Origin: JBCBEX01 sp038528235
GTDB lineage: Bacteria; Bacteroidota; Rhodothermia; Rhodothermales; Rubricoccaceae
Direction: 5' to 3'
Assembly: GCA_038528235.1 (NCBI GenBank)
Contig: JBCBEX010000017.1
Coordinates: 1-57,824, forward strand
Length of the DNA: 57,824 bases
Shown: one piece after another, positions 1 to 8,638 of the stretch
Layout of the letters: each line of letters begins with the position of its first letter
How positions within the stretch are numbered: the stretch's first letter is position 1
Notes under the pieces: generated by a model
The model's input: the letters and a program-made list of their open reading frames with translations, nothing else
The model's database searches: none
Told to the model about the DNA's origin: nothing
Made by a program: the position numbers and the translations under genes

Positions 1-257
1 CCCCTCACTATGAGCTTGTCTGAGGACTGAGGGCTAATTCCGTTCTTGTCGCAATAACCTCTCGCCTCCGTCAGGACACGGATCTGATTCTTGAAGCGCC
101 ATAGAGATACGCTCTCTTGGACGAGGAGGCCTAACTCCTCCGTTGCTGGCATGATGAGCTTGTCCACGAAGTCGCGTGCGGCCTCGATGGTTTTCTCGAC
201 CGCTGTCGAGGTGACATCGATCTTGTTGTTAACAGGCTCGGAGAGTGATGGGGCCAT
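1..257 (-). CDS. Abi-alpha/DUF4393-like protein, N-terminal part (cut by window edge)
   Basis: An open frame runs leftward from ATG at 257 to the first base of the window without a stop, so only about 85 N-terminal codons are visible. The readable part contains EAARDFVDKLIMPATEELG, then LLVQESVSLWRFKNQIRVL, then a helical stretch ending near KNGISPQ. This pattern of a helix, a WR(F)KNQ-type segment and a Lys-rich helix resembles the DUF4393/Abi_alpha (abortive infection alpha) family, whose molecular function is not established. Codon use and base composition are clearly less GC-rich than in the permease genes to the right, which suggests acquisition. No clear Shine-Dalgarno is seen; the stretch just before the ATG is AT-rich. 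The family call rests on recognition of the N-terminal half only, since the conserved C-terminal half lies outside the window. Confidence 0.6.
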   Translation of the reverse strand, partial: MAPSLSEPVNNKIDVTSTAVEKTIEAARDFVDKLIMPATEELGLLVQESVSLWRFKNQIRVLTEARGYCDKNGISPQSSDKLIVR

Positions 258-393
258 ATAAATATTACTTCTGTTTAAGGCATACAGCTTTTGAAGCTAT
301 GGACGACCATAATGCTGCACGGTACAGGATAATAGGGGTCCAGGTAGTGCACTAGCTACCCGCACGGCTCTCATGGGGCATGCACGTTGACAC

Positions 394-417
394 GACGTAG
401 GAGAGTTCTCCTACGTC
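394..417. repeat. 24-bp inverted repeat (11-bp perfect arms)
   Basis: GACGTAGGAGA (394-404), a 2-base GT spacer and TCTCCTACGTC (407-417) form a perfect 11-bp inverted repeat. No T-run follows on either strand. It lies between two divergently oriented genes, so an operator-like role fits better than a terminator, but this is inference. The same sequence does not recur in the window as far as I can see. Confidence 0.6.
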
Positions 418-460
418 TGCATAGCTGCCTAGCCCCCGTCTCCCCGAAGCGCCCGCCCGC

Positions 461-476
461 TGTGCGTTCCCGCACA
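461..476. promoter_or_regulatory. Palindromic activator site 1 (TGTGCG-N4-CGCACA)
   Basis: The sequence TGTGCGTTCCCGCACA is a perfect 6+6 palindrome with a 4-base spacer. Forty-three bases lie between its end and the -24 GG of the sigma-54 type promoter in front of the permease at 566. The same palindrome occurs at 5720-5735 and 10942-10957, each time before a GG-N10-GC promoter, so it is probably the upstream activating site of an NtrC-type activator. Confidence 0.75.
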
Positions 477-517
477 CTTGAACGAGGCTCAGTAGTCGAA
501 TCGAGGCTCGGAGGCGG

Positions 518-534
518 TTGGAGCGCCGGTTGCG
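518..534 (+). promoter_or_regulatory. Sigma-54 (RpoN) type promoter for permease 1
   Basis: TTGGAGCGCCGGTTGCG carries GG at 520-521 and GC at 532-533, separated by exactly 10 bases, which matches the -24/-12 arrangement of RpoN promoters. The expected transcription start is near 545, which leaves a leader of about 21 nt before ATG 566 and excludes the in-frame start at 518. Confidence 0.72.
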
Positions 535-565
535 AACGGGACGGGTCCATAAGCCCCAGCCCGAC

Positions 566-2926
566 ATGCTCAAGAACTACTTCCTCATCGCGCTGCGCAA
601 CCTGGCGCGGCAGCGCGGCTACGCGTTCATCAACATCCTCGGGCTGGCGCTCGGGCTGGCGTGCTGCCTGCTGCTGCTGCTCTACGTGCGCCACGAGCTG
701 TCCTACGACCGCCACCACGAGGACGCCGACGCCATCCACCGCGTCGCGCTCACGAGTGAGGACGGCCCGGACATCGCCGTGACGCCGAGCATCATCGCGC
801 CGCTCTTGACGCGCGAGATGCCGGAGGTCGTCGCCGCGACGCGCGTCTCGGCCTGGGGCGGCGTGGTCCGCGTCGGCGAGACGGTGGCTGACGAGCGCGG
901 CTTCTTCTACGTCGACTCGACCTTCTTCGACGTGTTCACGCACCCGCTACTCGTAGGCGACCCCGCGACCGCGCTCAACCGCGCTGGGACGGTCGTGCTC
1001 ACCGAGTCGATGGTCGCGAAGTACTTCGGCGACGCCGACCCCATCGGGCAGACGCTCCTGCTCGACAACAGCCGCGAGTTCGAGGTGACGGGCATCGTGG
1101 CGGACGTGCCCGAGGCGTCGCACTACGACTTCAACTTTCTTGCGTCGTTCGCCACGCGCACCTACTTCGCCGAGAACGAGATCTGGGGCTCGGCCAACTT
1201 CTACACGTACGTTCGTTTCACCGACATCGCCGCTGCCGAGGCTGTCTCGGCCAAGATCCCGGACCTCCTCGCCCGCCGCACGGCCCTGGGCGACGACCCA
1301 CGCCCGTTCCGCCTGCAGCCGATGCTCGACATCCATCTGCACTCGGACCTCCGGTACGAGATGAGCACGACCGGCAGCATCACCTACGTGATCGGCTTCG
1401 GCATCGTGGCGGCGCTGATCCTGCTCATCGCCTGCATCAACTACATGAACCTCGCCACCGCGCGGTCGGCGCGGCGCGCAAAGGAGGTCGGACTGCGGAA
1501 GTCGCTCGGCGCGCAGCGGGGGCAGCTGCTGGGACAGTTCTACGGCGAATCGGCGCTGCTGGCGGCGGTGGGCCTGGCCGGAGCCGTCGTCCTGGTGGGA
1601 CTCGCGCTGCCGACGTTCAACACGATCGCGGAGAAGAGCTTCACCGTGGCCGACCTCGGGGCACCGCCGGTCCTCGCGCTCATCGCAGGCGTCTTCGCGG
1701 TGGTGACGCTCGTGGCGGGCAGCTACCCGGCGCTCTACCTCTCGCGGCCCGAACCCGTCGCGGTGCTGCGCGGGCAAGCGACGAAGCGCGGCGGCGCGGC
1801 GTGGCTCCGCCGGGGCCTCGTGGTGTTCCAGTTCGCGGCGTCGGCGCTGCTCATCGTCGGGACGCTCGTGGTGCTGACCCAACTGCGCTACATGAGCACG
1901 CAGGCACTCGGGTTCGACAAGGAGCAGCTCGTGACGGTGCCTATCAACGACCGCGACCTTCGCGAGCAGCAGGCTGCGCTGCAGGAGCAGCTTCTCCAGC
2001 ACCCCGGCATCGAGGCCGCAGCGGCGCTCAACCAGGTACCGGGCCAACTCGGCTGGACCTCCGGCGTCTGGGGCCCCGGCACGCCCGAGGACGACCCGAT
2101 GCTCGCCAAGGGCATGCCCGCCGAGCAGGACGTCCTCGAAACGCTCGGCGTGACAATGCTGGCCGGCCGGACGCTCGTCGATGCGCCCACGCCAGACTCG
2201 ACCAATTTCCAGTTTGCCATCAACGAGGAGTTCCTGAAGGCCTTCGCGTGGACGCCGGAGGAGGCGCTCGGGCAGCGGCTGACGGTCGACGGGCGACGTG
2301 GCGAGGTCGTGGGGGTCTTCGCCGATTTCCACTACGCGTCCTTGCACGACGCCGTCGAGCCGATGGTGGCGTGGCACCAGCCGCGCGACCTCTACCACCT
2401 CGTCGTACGCCTCGCGCCGGGTGACCCTGGTCCCGCGCTCGACCATGTCAGCGCGGCCTACTCGGCCGTGGCTCCGCATCGTCCGATGAGCCTCCGCTTC
2501 CTCGACGACATCTACGACCGGCAGTACCGCAACGAGGAACGCCTCGGCAACATCGCCGCCGTGTTCGCGGGCCTCGCCATTTTCGTGGCGTGCCTCGGGC
2601 TCTTCGGGCTGGCGAGCTTCACCGCCGAGCAGCGCCGCCGCGAGGTCGGCATCCGCAAGGTGCTCGGCGCGTCGGTGCAGGGCCTCATCGGCCTACTCAC
2701 ACGCGACTTCGTGGTACTCGTCGCGGTGGCGTTCGCGCTCGCGGTGCCGCTGGCGTGGTGGCTGCTCTCCGGCTGGCTCGACGGCTTCGCCTACCAGGTA
2801 GGCCTCGGCCCGGCCCCGTTCCTCATCGCGGGCGGCCTCCTCCTCGCCATCGCCATCGCCACGGTCGGCACGCAGGCCCTCCGCGCCGCCATGGCCGACC
2901 CCATCCAAGCGCTTCGGCACGAGTAG
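566..2926 (+). CDS. FtsX/MacB-like ABC transporter permease 1
   Basis: This 786-aa inner-membrane protein starts MLKNYFLIALRNLARQRGYA and has the double-FtsX layout. It has an N-terminal membrane helix near residues 20-40, a MacB-type periplasmic domain containing DIHLHSDLR, and a three-helix FtsX module with the cytoplasmic KEVGLRKSLGA segment. A second periplasmic domain follows, then a C-terminal FtsX module with RREVGIRKVLGAS, ending DPIQALRHE. Such permeases work with a LolD/MacB-type ATPase in mechanotransmission or substrate extrusion at the envelope; the substrate cannot be read. ATG 566 was chosen because the paralogues share the MLKNY start and because a sigma-54 type promoter (518-534) overlaps the earlier start. 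A 142-bp gap without a similar promoter leads to the next permease, so the two are probably co-transcribed. Confidence 0.93.
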   Translation: MLKNYFLIALRNLARQRGYAFINILGLALGLACCLLLLLYVRHELSYDRHHEDADAIHRVALTSEDGPDIAVTPSIIAPLLTREMPEVVAATRVSAWGGVVRVGETVADERGFFYVDSTFFDVFTHPLLVGDPATALNRAGTVVLTESMVAKYFGDADPIGQTLLLDNSREFEVTGIVADVPEASHYDFNFLASFATRTYFAENEIWGSANFYTYVRFTDIAAAEAVSAKIPDLLARRTALGDDPRPFRLQPMLDIHLHSDLRYEMSTTGSITYVIGFGIVAALILLIACINYMNLATARSARRAKEVGLRKSLGAQRGQLLGQFYGESALLAAVGLAGAVVLVGLALPTFNTIAEKSFTVADLGAPPVLALIAGVFAVVTLVAGSYPALYLSRPEPVAVLRGQATKRGGAAWLRRGLVVFQFAASALLIVGTLVVLTQLRYMSTQALGFDKEQLVTVPINDRDLREQQAALQEQLLQHPGIEAAAALNQVPGQLGWTSGVWGPGTPEDDPMLAKGMPAEQDVLETLGVTMLAGRTLVDAPTPDSTNFQFAINEEFLKAFAWTPEEALGQRLTVDGRRGEVVGVFADFHYASLHDAVEPMVAWHQPRDLYHLVVRLAPGDPGPALDHVSAAYSAVAPHRPMSLRFLDDIYDRQYRNEERLGNIAAVFAGLAIFVACLGLFGLASFTAEQRRREVGIRKVLGASVQGLIGLLTRDFVVLVAVAFALAVPLAWWLLSGWLDGFAYQVGLGPAPFLIAGGLLLAIAIATVGTQALRAAMADPIQALRHE

Positions 2927-3068
2927 GTCCAGGGGCACGATTAGCAGTTTTTGCGGGGTCCCTCGTCCCGTATGATTCGTCCTTTGTCCCGGATTCAGGC
3001 GGGCGGAGTAGCGCTCGGCAGGGCGCCCTCCTCCGACACGTACTCTGGGAACAGCGAATCACGGCCCC

Positions 3069-5492
3069 ATGCTCAAGAACTACCTCCTCGTCGCTCTTCG
3101 GACGCTGCGCAAGGAGCGCGGGTACGCGGCACTCAACGTCGTCGGGCTCGCCATCGGGCTGGCGTGCTGCGTGCTGATCGGCCTCTACATCGAGGACGAG
3201 CGCAGCTACGACCGCCACCACGAGCGCGCCGACCGCATCGCGCGGGTCACGCTCCAGATGACCGAAAACGGACGGCAGTGGGCCCCCATCGGTCCCCCGG
3301 TCGGGGTCGCGCTGGAGGAGGCCATCCCCGAGGTCGAGACCGTGACGCGGTTCTATCCGGTGAATGCGTCGCAGACGCTCATCGTGGACGGCGACCGCTT
3401 CCAGGCGGGCGGCGGCGTGTATGCCGACTCGACGCTGTTCCGGGTCTTCTCGCACCCGCTCCTCCAGGGCGACCCGACGCAAGCCCTCGCGCAGCCGCAG
3501 ACGGTGGTGCTCACCGCGTCGTTCGCCCAGAAGCTCTTCGGCGACGCCGACCCGATGGGCCAGACCATCGGCTGGCCGGGCGGGGACGACCTCACCGTGA
3601 CCGGCGTCATCGCCGACCTCCCCGCGACCACGCACCTTGCGTTCGACTACGTCATCTCGATGGCGACGTTCTACCGCAGCAGCGGATTCGATCCCGACCA
3701 GGCGATTGGGTGGTCGGCGTTCTACACCTACCTCCTCCTCCGGCCGGGCGTGGAGACGGAGGCCGTCGCGGCCAAGCTGCCCGGCTTCGTCGACACCTTC
3801 TACGGAGCCATGTCCGACGAACCCGCGAGCGCCCTCATCACCTTACCGCTCCAGCCGCTCGCCGACATCCACCTGCACTCAGCGCTGGAGAAGGAGTACG
3901 CCCCCAACGGCGACGCGCTTTACGTGACGGTCTTCCTGCTCGTGGCGCTCTTCGTGCTGGTGCTCGCCATCGTCAACTTCGTGAACCTGACGACGGCGCG
4001 GAGTGCGTCGCGGATGCGCGAGGTCGGCGTCCGCAAGTCGCTCGGCTCGACGCGTGTGCAATTGGCTGCGCAGTTTCTCGGCGAGGCCGTGCTCATCAGC
4101 GTCGTGGCACTCGTGCTCGCATTTGGACTGATCGCCCTCGCGCTGCCCGTGCTCAACGGGCTGACGGGCAAGGCCTTCACGCTGGCGATCGTCGTCACGC
4201 CCGCCGTGATCGGGGGGCTGAGCGCGCTCGCGCTCGCGACAGGGCTGCTCGCGGGGTGGTACCCGGCGTGGCACCTCTCCGGCTTCCGTCCGACGAAGGC
4301 GCTCTGGGGCAAGGCATCGGGCCGTGAGGCCAACCGGCTGCGCCGCAGCCTCGTGGTGGTGCAGTTCGCGCTGTCGATCTTTATGCTCGTGGGCACAGTG
4401 ACGGTGTTTCAACAGCTCCAGCACGTCCGCACGAAGGCGCTCGGGTTCGACAAGGAGCGCGTGGCCGAGGTCACCCTCAGCGGGTCCGCCGCCTACTTCG
4501 CCGGGCGCGACCTCGACGGCTTCATGCAGCGCATCGAGCAGCACGCCAGCATCGAGCACGCGTCGATGGCGGTGGTCGCCCCCGGCTCGCGCTACCCGAT
4601 GGACAACATCCGCCGCGACGCCGACACCCCCGACAATGCCACGGGGGTTCGCCTTGCGTGGGGCGTCGACGCGGGCTACGCGGAGACGCTCGGCCTCACC
4701 CTCGTGGCCGGGCGCGACTTCTCCACGGGCAGCGCTGATGGTAGTAGGATGGGCGGCACTGCGCCTGCCGACACCGCGGCGTGGCTCGCCAACGAAGCCG
4801 CTGTGCGCGAACTCGGGCTCGACGATCCCCTCGGTGAGGTGCTGGTGTGGGACAGCCATCAGTACAGCGCGCCCATCGTGGGCGTGGTGCAGGATTTCCA
4901 CTTTGCCTCGCTGCACGGCGAGATCGAGCCGCTGCTGATCCCGCTGCGCCCCGGCATGGGCAGCGCCCTCCTCGTGCGCGTCCGCGACGACATCCCCGCA
5001 GCCCTCGACCACGTCCGCGCTCAACTCGACGGGCTCGTCGCTGGCACGCCGTTCACCTACCGCTTCCTCGACGACACCTTCGACCAGCTCTACCGCCAGG
5101 AGGAGCAGCTGAGCCAGGTCTTTGCGCTGTTTGCAGGCCTCGCCATCGCGATCGCGTGCCTGGGCCTGTTCGGGCTCGCGGCCTACACCGCCGAGCGCCG
5201 CCGCAGAGAGATCGGCGTGCGCAAGGTGCTTGGGGCGTCTGTCACGAGCGTCGTCGCGCTGCTCTCCAGCGAGTTCACGCGGCTCGTCGCCGTCGCGTTC
5301 GTGGCCGCCACGCCCCTAGCCTGGTGGGCGATGCAGCGCTGGCTCGACCACTTCGCCTACCGCATCGACCTCGGCCTGAGCCCCTTCCTCGTTGCAGGTG
5401 GGCTGGCCGCGACGGTCGCGCTCCTGACGGTGAGCATCCACGCCGTTCGCGCGGCGACGGCGGATCCGGTAGCATCGCTGCGGCACGAGTAG
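3069..5492 (+). CDS. FtsX/MacB-like ABC transporter permease 2
   Basis: This 807-aa paralogue starts MLKNYLLVALRTLRKERGYA. It has the N-terminal helix, a first periplasmic domain with DIHLHSALEKEY, and an FtsX module containing MREVGVRKSLGSTRVQL. The second periplasmic domain carries a short extra Gly/Ala-rich loop (around SADGSRMGGTAPADTAAW). The C-terminal FtsX module contains RREIGVRKVLGAS and the protein ends DPVASLRHE. It lies 142 bp after permease 1 and has no TGTGCG palindrome of its own, so it is probably the second gene of that unit. No ATPase lies beside it; the only LolD-type ATPase of the array is at 11068. The substrate is unknown. Confidence 0.93.
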   Translation: MLKNYLLVALRTLRKERGYAALNVVGLAIGLACCVLIGLYIEDERSYDRHHERADRIARVTLQMTENGRQWAPIGPPVGVALEEAIPEVETVTRFYPVNASQTLIVDGDRFQAGGGVYADSTLFRVFSHPLLQGDPTQALAQPQTVVLTASFAQKLFGDADPMGQTIGWPGGDDLTVTGVIADLPATTHLAFDYVISMATFYRSSGFDPDQAIGWSAFYTYLLLRPGVETEAVAAKLPGFVDTFYGAMSDEPASALITLPLQPLADIHLHSALEKEYAPNGDALYVTVFLLVALFVLVLAIVNFVNLTTARSASRMREVGVRKSLGSTRVQLAAQFLGEAVLISVVALVLAFGLIALALPVLNGLTGKAFTLAIVVTPAVIGGLSALALATGLLAGWYPAWHLSGFRPTKALWGKASGREANRLRRSLVVVQFALSIFMLVGTVTVFQQLQHVRTKALGFDKERVAEVTLSGSAAYFAGRDLDGFMQRIEQHASIEHASMAVVAPGSRYPMDNIRRDADTPDNATGVRLAWGVDAGYAETLGLTLVAGRDFSTGSADGSRMGGTAPADTAAWLANEAAVRELGLDDPLGEVLVWDSHQYSAPIVGVVQDFHFASLHGEIEPLLIPLRPGMGSALLVRVRDDIPAALDHVRAQLDGLVAGTPFTYRFLDDTFDQLYRQEEQLSQVFALFAGLAIAIACLGLFGLAAYTAERRRREIGVRKVLGASVTSVVALLSSEFTRLVAVAFVAATPLAWWAMQRWLDHFAYRIDLGLSPFLVAGGLAATVALLTVSIHAVRAATADPVASLRHE

Positions 5493-5585
5493 GCCGCGGC
5501 GCGGGGTCGCAAGTCCGGGGTCGCAAGTCGGATGAGCGCTGAGGTGATGCAGCTCCCCCCGTTTCCCTCCCCATAAAGGGTCGGG

Positions 5586-5620
5586 AAACTGTCCCCCTCA
5601 TGCGTGAGGGGGACAATTTG
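5586..5620. repeat. Dispersed hairpin repeat, copy 1
   Basis: The arms GTCCCCCTCA (5591-5600) and TGAGGGGGAC (5605-5614) pair perfectly around a TGCG loop, flanked by AAACT and AATTTG. A diverged copy with the same flanks occurs at 38564-38600, so this is a dispersed palindromic element. It may also terminate transcription of the permease 1-2 unit, although the following T-run is weak. Confidence 0.65.
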
Positions 5621-5719
5621 CTGCGTGAACCTGCGGTTTGAGCGGAGCGAGAACAGGGAGAGCCGAGTCAGGCACCACGTCTAGTCGCCAGGCGGCACCC
5701 GCCTCGCAGGGCGCACCTA

Positions 5720-5735
5720 GTGTGCGATTTCGCAC
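5720..5735. promoter_or_regulatory. Palindromic activator site 2 (TGTGCG-N4-CGCACA)
   Basis: TGTGCGATTTCGCACA is a perfect 6+6 palindrome whose end lies 44 bases before the -24 GG at 5780-5781. An everted pair CGCAC/GTGCG (5711-5715 and 5721-5725) overlaps its left arm. It is the same element as the sites at 461-476 and 10942-10957. Confidence 0.75.
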
Positions 5736-5777
5736 AGTCGAACGACGAGGAGTGGCCTCGAAACGGCGCTATGGGCC

Positions 5778-5793
5778 TTGGTTCGGCCCTTGC
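5778..5793 (+). promoter_or_regulatory. Sigma-54 (RpoN) type promoter for permease 3
   Basis: TTGGTTCGGCCCTTGC has GG at 5780-5781 and GC at 5792-5793 with a 10-base spacing. The predicted start near 5805 gives a leader of about 59 nt to ATG 5864 and rules out the upstream in-frame start at 5720, which lies inside the activator palindrome. Confidence 0.72.
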
Positions 5794-5863
5794 TGAACTG
5801 GATGAGCGCAGGACAGCCTATGTGCTGACCTGCGACCTACGACCCCACTCTCGCCTCGGCCCC

Positions 5864-8305
5864 ATGCTCAAGAACTATATCCTCGTCGCCTTCCGGACGC
5901 TGCGCAAGCAGCCTGGCTACTCGTTTATCAACGTCGGAGGCCTCGCGCTCGGGCTCGCGGCGGCGCTGCTGATCGGGCTCTACGTGCAGGACGAGCTCAG
6001 CTACGAGCAGCACTTCCCCGACGCCGACCGCATCTACCAGGTCGGCCTCGACGCGCGGATGGGCGCGCAGGACTTCGAGATCGGTAGTTCGGCCGTGCCG
6101 ATGGGGCCGACGCTCGTGGCAGACGTGCCGGAAGTCGAGATCGCCACCCGCGTGCTCGGACCGCAGCGACAGCTCATGGAGCACCCAGGCGGCAATGGCC
6201 CGCTCTTCGAGGACGGCCTCATCTGGGCCGACTCGACCTTCTTCGAGGTGTTTCCGCACCCGACGCTCGCGGGCGACCCGACGGCGGCCCTCGCGCAACC
6301 CAACAGCGTCGTCCTCACCCGCGCGGCCGCCGCGCGCCATTTCAGCACGCGCGACGGCCTCGGCGGAATCGTCGGCCGGACGCTGCGACTTGACCAGGAA
6401 ACCGACTACACGGTGGGCGCAATCGTCGAGGACTTTCCATCGAGCAGCATCCTCCAGGCCGACATGGTCCTGTCGCTCGTCACCATCCTCGACGACATGC
6501 AGTCGATCTGGCTGTCGCACTTCATGTACACCTACATCCGACTCCGCGAGGACGCTGACGTGGCGAGCGTCGAGGCCGCCTTCCCGCGCCTGATCGAGCA
6601 GTACGTCGCTCCCGAGGTCGAGCTCTTTTTGGGCACCACGCTCGACGAGGCGGACGCCGCAGGTACCCGGTGGAGCTACTTCCTCCAGCCGCTCCCCGAC
6701 CTCTATCTCCAGCCGCGTGGCACCGGCCAGATCGGCCCGACGAGCGACGCGCGCTACGTCTACGCGCTCGCCGCTGTCGCGCTGTTCATCCTCCTGCTCG
6801 CGGGGATCAACTTCACCAACCTCTCGACGGCGCGCTCGGCCAACCGCGCCCGCGAAGTCGGCTTGCGCAAGGTCCTGGGCTCCGACCGACGCCGCCTCAT
6901 CGGGCAGTTCCTCGGCGAGTCCATCCTTATGGCGCTTGCGGCGGCAGGCGTGGCCGCGCTGCTCGTCGTGCTGCTGCTGCCGCTGTTCGAGACACTCTCG
7001 GGCAAGACGCTCGCCTTCACGACCAGCGGCACCATCGGGCTGGGCGGGGCACTTCTCGGTGTTGCGGTGGTGTGCGGCGTGCTCGCGGGGCTCTACCCAG
7101 CGTTTGTGCTCTCGGCCTACGAGCCTGTCACTGTAATGAAGGGCACGCTGAGTCGCGGCGCGAAGAGCGGGCGGCTGCGCAGCGTGCTCGTGGTGGCTCA
7201 GTTCGCCGTGTCGGTGACGCTCCTGATCGGGACGGCCGTGGTCTACCAGCAGTTGCAGCACATGCAGACGGCGCGGCTCGGCTTCGAGGGCGAGCAGGTC
7301 GTGACGCTTCCCGTGATCTCGCCGGAGGGGCGCGGCGACGTGGAGCGGTTCCGCCAGACGCTCGAAGCCCACCCCGGCGTGGCGAGCGTCGCCGCCACCG
7401 ACTTCCTGCCGGGGCGCACCGCCAACACGACCTCGTTCCGCCCGAGCGACGCGCCGCCGGAAGACGTCTACGTCCTGGCCGCGGGCCGCGTCAGCCACGA
7501 CTATCTCGAAACGCTCGGCGTGGCGCTCGTGGCCGGGCGGACGTTCGACCCCGCGCAGCCGACCGATTCGTCGTCGGCGATGCTACTCAACGAGGCTGCC
7601 GTGCGCGAATTCGGCTGGACCGTCGAGGAGGCCATCGGGCGACAGGTCACCCAGATCACGACGGACGACCCCATCGTCAAGACCGTGATCGGTGTGGTGG
7701 AAGATTTCCACTACGAGTCGCTGCACACCCGCATTCGCCCGCTCGCGCTCGACCTCAACGCGTACGCCGCGCGACACGTGGCCGTGCAGGTCCGCCCAGA
7801 CGACCTCCCAGCGACGCTCGCCCACCTCGAAACGGCGTGGACGGCCTTCGAGCCCGGTTATCCCTACAGCTCCGTCTTCCTCGACGAGGACTTCCAGCGG
7901 TTCTACGTACAGGAGCGGCGGCTCGGGCAGGTGTTCCTCGCCTTTACGCTGCTGGCCGTCTTCGTGGCGTGCCTCGGGCTCTTCGGGCTGGCGAGCTTCC
8001 TCGCGCAGCAGCGGACGAAGGAGATCGGCGTGCGCAAGGTGCTCGGCGCGTCGGTGCCGAGCCTCGTGCAGCTGCTCGCGGGCGAGTTCACGCGCCTCGT
8101 CGTGATCGCGGCGCTGCTGGCGATGCCGGTTGCCTACCTGCTCATGCGGCAATGGCTGCAGAGCTTCGCCTACGCCACCCCGATGCCGTGGTGGGCCTTC
8201 GTCGGCGCAGGCCTCGCGGCGCTCCTCGTGGCAGCGCTCACGGTGAGCTACCAGTCGATCCGCACGGCGACGACCGACCCGGTGAAAGCGCTGCGGTACG
8301 AGTAG
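5864..8305 (+). CDS. FtsX/MacB-like ABC transporter permease 3
   Basis: This 813-aa paralogue starts MLKNYILVAFRTLRKQPGYS, with a helix at about residues 22-42. The first periplasmic domain ends in a variant of the family motif (LQPLPDLYLQPRG in place of DIHLHS). The first FtsX module contains AREVGLRKVLGSDRRRL, the second contains TKEIGVRKVLGAS, and the protein ends DPVKALRYE. It has its own sigma-54 type promoter and activator palindrome, so it can be expressed separately from permeases 1-2. It is followed by a 333-bp repeat-containing gap, which suggests a monocistronic unit. The substrate is unknown. Confidence 0.93.
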   Translation: MLKNYILVAFRTLRKQPGYSFINVGGLALGLAAALLIGLYVQDELSYEQHFPDADRIYQVGLDARMGAQDFEIGSSAVPMGPTLVADVPEVEIATRVLGPQRQLMEHPGGNGPLFEDGLIWADSTFFEVFPHPTLAGDPTAALAQPNSVVLTRAAAARHFSTRDGLGGIVGRTLRLDQETDYTVGAIVEDFPSSSILQADMVLSLVTILDDMQSIWLSHFMYTYIRLREDADVASVEAAFPRLIEQYVAPEVELFLGTTLDEADAAGTRWSYFLQPLPDLYLQPRGTGQIGPTSDARYVYALAAVALFILLLAGINFTNLSTARSANRAREVGLRKVLGSDRRRLIGQFLGESILMALAAAGVAALLVVLLLPLFETLSGKTLAFTTSGTIGLGGALLGVAVVCGVLAGLYPAFVLSAYEPVTVMKGTLSRGAKSGRLRSVLVVAQFAVSVTLLIGTAVVYQQLQHMQTARLGFEGEQVVTLPVISPEGRGDVERFRQTLEAHPGVASVAATDFLPGRTANTTSFRPSDAPPEDVYVLAAGRVSHDYLETLGVALVAGRTFDPAQPTDSSSAMLLNEAAVREFGWTVEEAIGRQVTQITTDDPIVKTVIGVVEDFHYESLHTRIRPLALDLNAYAARHVAVQVRPDDLPATLAHLETAWTAFEPGYPYSSVFLDEDFQRFYVQERRLGQVFLAFTLLAVFVACLGLFGLASFLAQQRTKEIGVRKVLGASVPSLVQLLAGEFTRLVVIAALLAMPVAYLLMRQWLQSFAYATPMPWWAFVGAGLAALLVAALTVSYQSIRTATTDPVKALRYE

Positions 8306-8638
8306 GCCGCCGCATGGCGTCATACCGGTCGCAAGAATCAGGAGGGATGGATTCTGGCTTCCTCTGGTCATCCTCGTAACTGTGGGGACCCACCGGATCA
8401 CTCAACCGACAGCCTCGCCTCCGTTTTGCGCGGACGTCGGCATGCCTGGAGCTACCTCCTCGCTCTTCCGTCGGATCTAGGTGTTACGGGTAGTCCCCAG
8501 GCCTGCGTGTGGTCCCCGCGTACGCGGGGATGACTACAAGGGGAGTAAGTGCCTGGGATTTACGTAGGCGGTATTGGAGGTCGCTGGTTGCGGGTCGGGC
8601 GCTATCATGGGGCATCGTGCCTCCTGCTCCACCGTGCT
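8306..8638. other. Intergenic region with palindromic repeat
   Basis: This 333-bp gap separates permease 3 from the exported hydrolase. Its only distinctive structure is the perfect palindrome at 8513-8530. I see no gene, RNA or sigma-54 type promoter in it. Confidence 0.6.
8513..8530. repeat. 18-bp perfect palindrome TCCCCGCGTACGCGGGGA
   Basis: The 18 bases equal their own reverse complement and are followed by TGAC, giving a sequence of the TCCCCGCG...CGCGGGGATGAC kind that recurs as an intergenic repeat in many bacterial genomes. A relative (GTCATCCCCGCGAAAGCG) occurs at about 38217-38234. Confidence 0.7.

Larger units (their letters stand above)
258..565. other. Intergenic region between Abi-alpha-like gene and permease array
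   Basis: The left 100 bases are AT-rich and form the upstream region of the leftward Abi-alpha-like gene. The composition changes to high GC at about 360-430. The region holds a 24-bp palindrome (394-417), the TGTGCG-N4-CGCACA palindrome (461-476) and a sigma-54 type promoter (518-534). I see no further gene or RNA in it. Confidence 0.7.
5493..5863. other. Intergenic region with hairpin repeat and sigma-54 control region
   Basis: The 371-bp gap contains two direct copies of GGGGTCGCAAGTC (about 5504-5531), a strong hairpin (5586-5620), the second TGTGCG-N4-CGCACA site (5720-5735), a sigma-54 type promoter (5778-5793) and a GACCTGCGACCTACGACC arm (from 5829) just before permease 3. I see no additional gene. 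Confidence 0.7.

Noticed and set aside
518..565. Longer N terminus for permease 1 starting at 518
   Set aside because: The stretch is the sigma-54 type promoter itself, and all paralogues begin at the MLKNY equivalent.
5720..5863. Longer N terminus for permease 3 starting at 5720
   Set aside because: It lies over the activator palindrome and the promoter; the added residues have no counterpart in paralogues.
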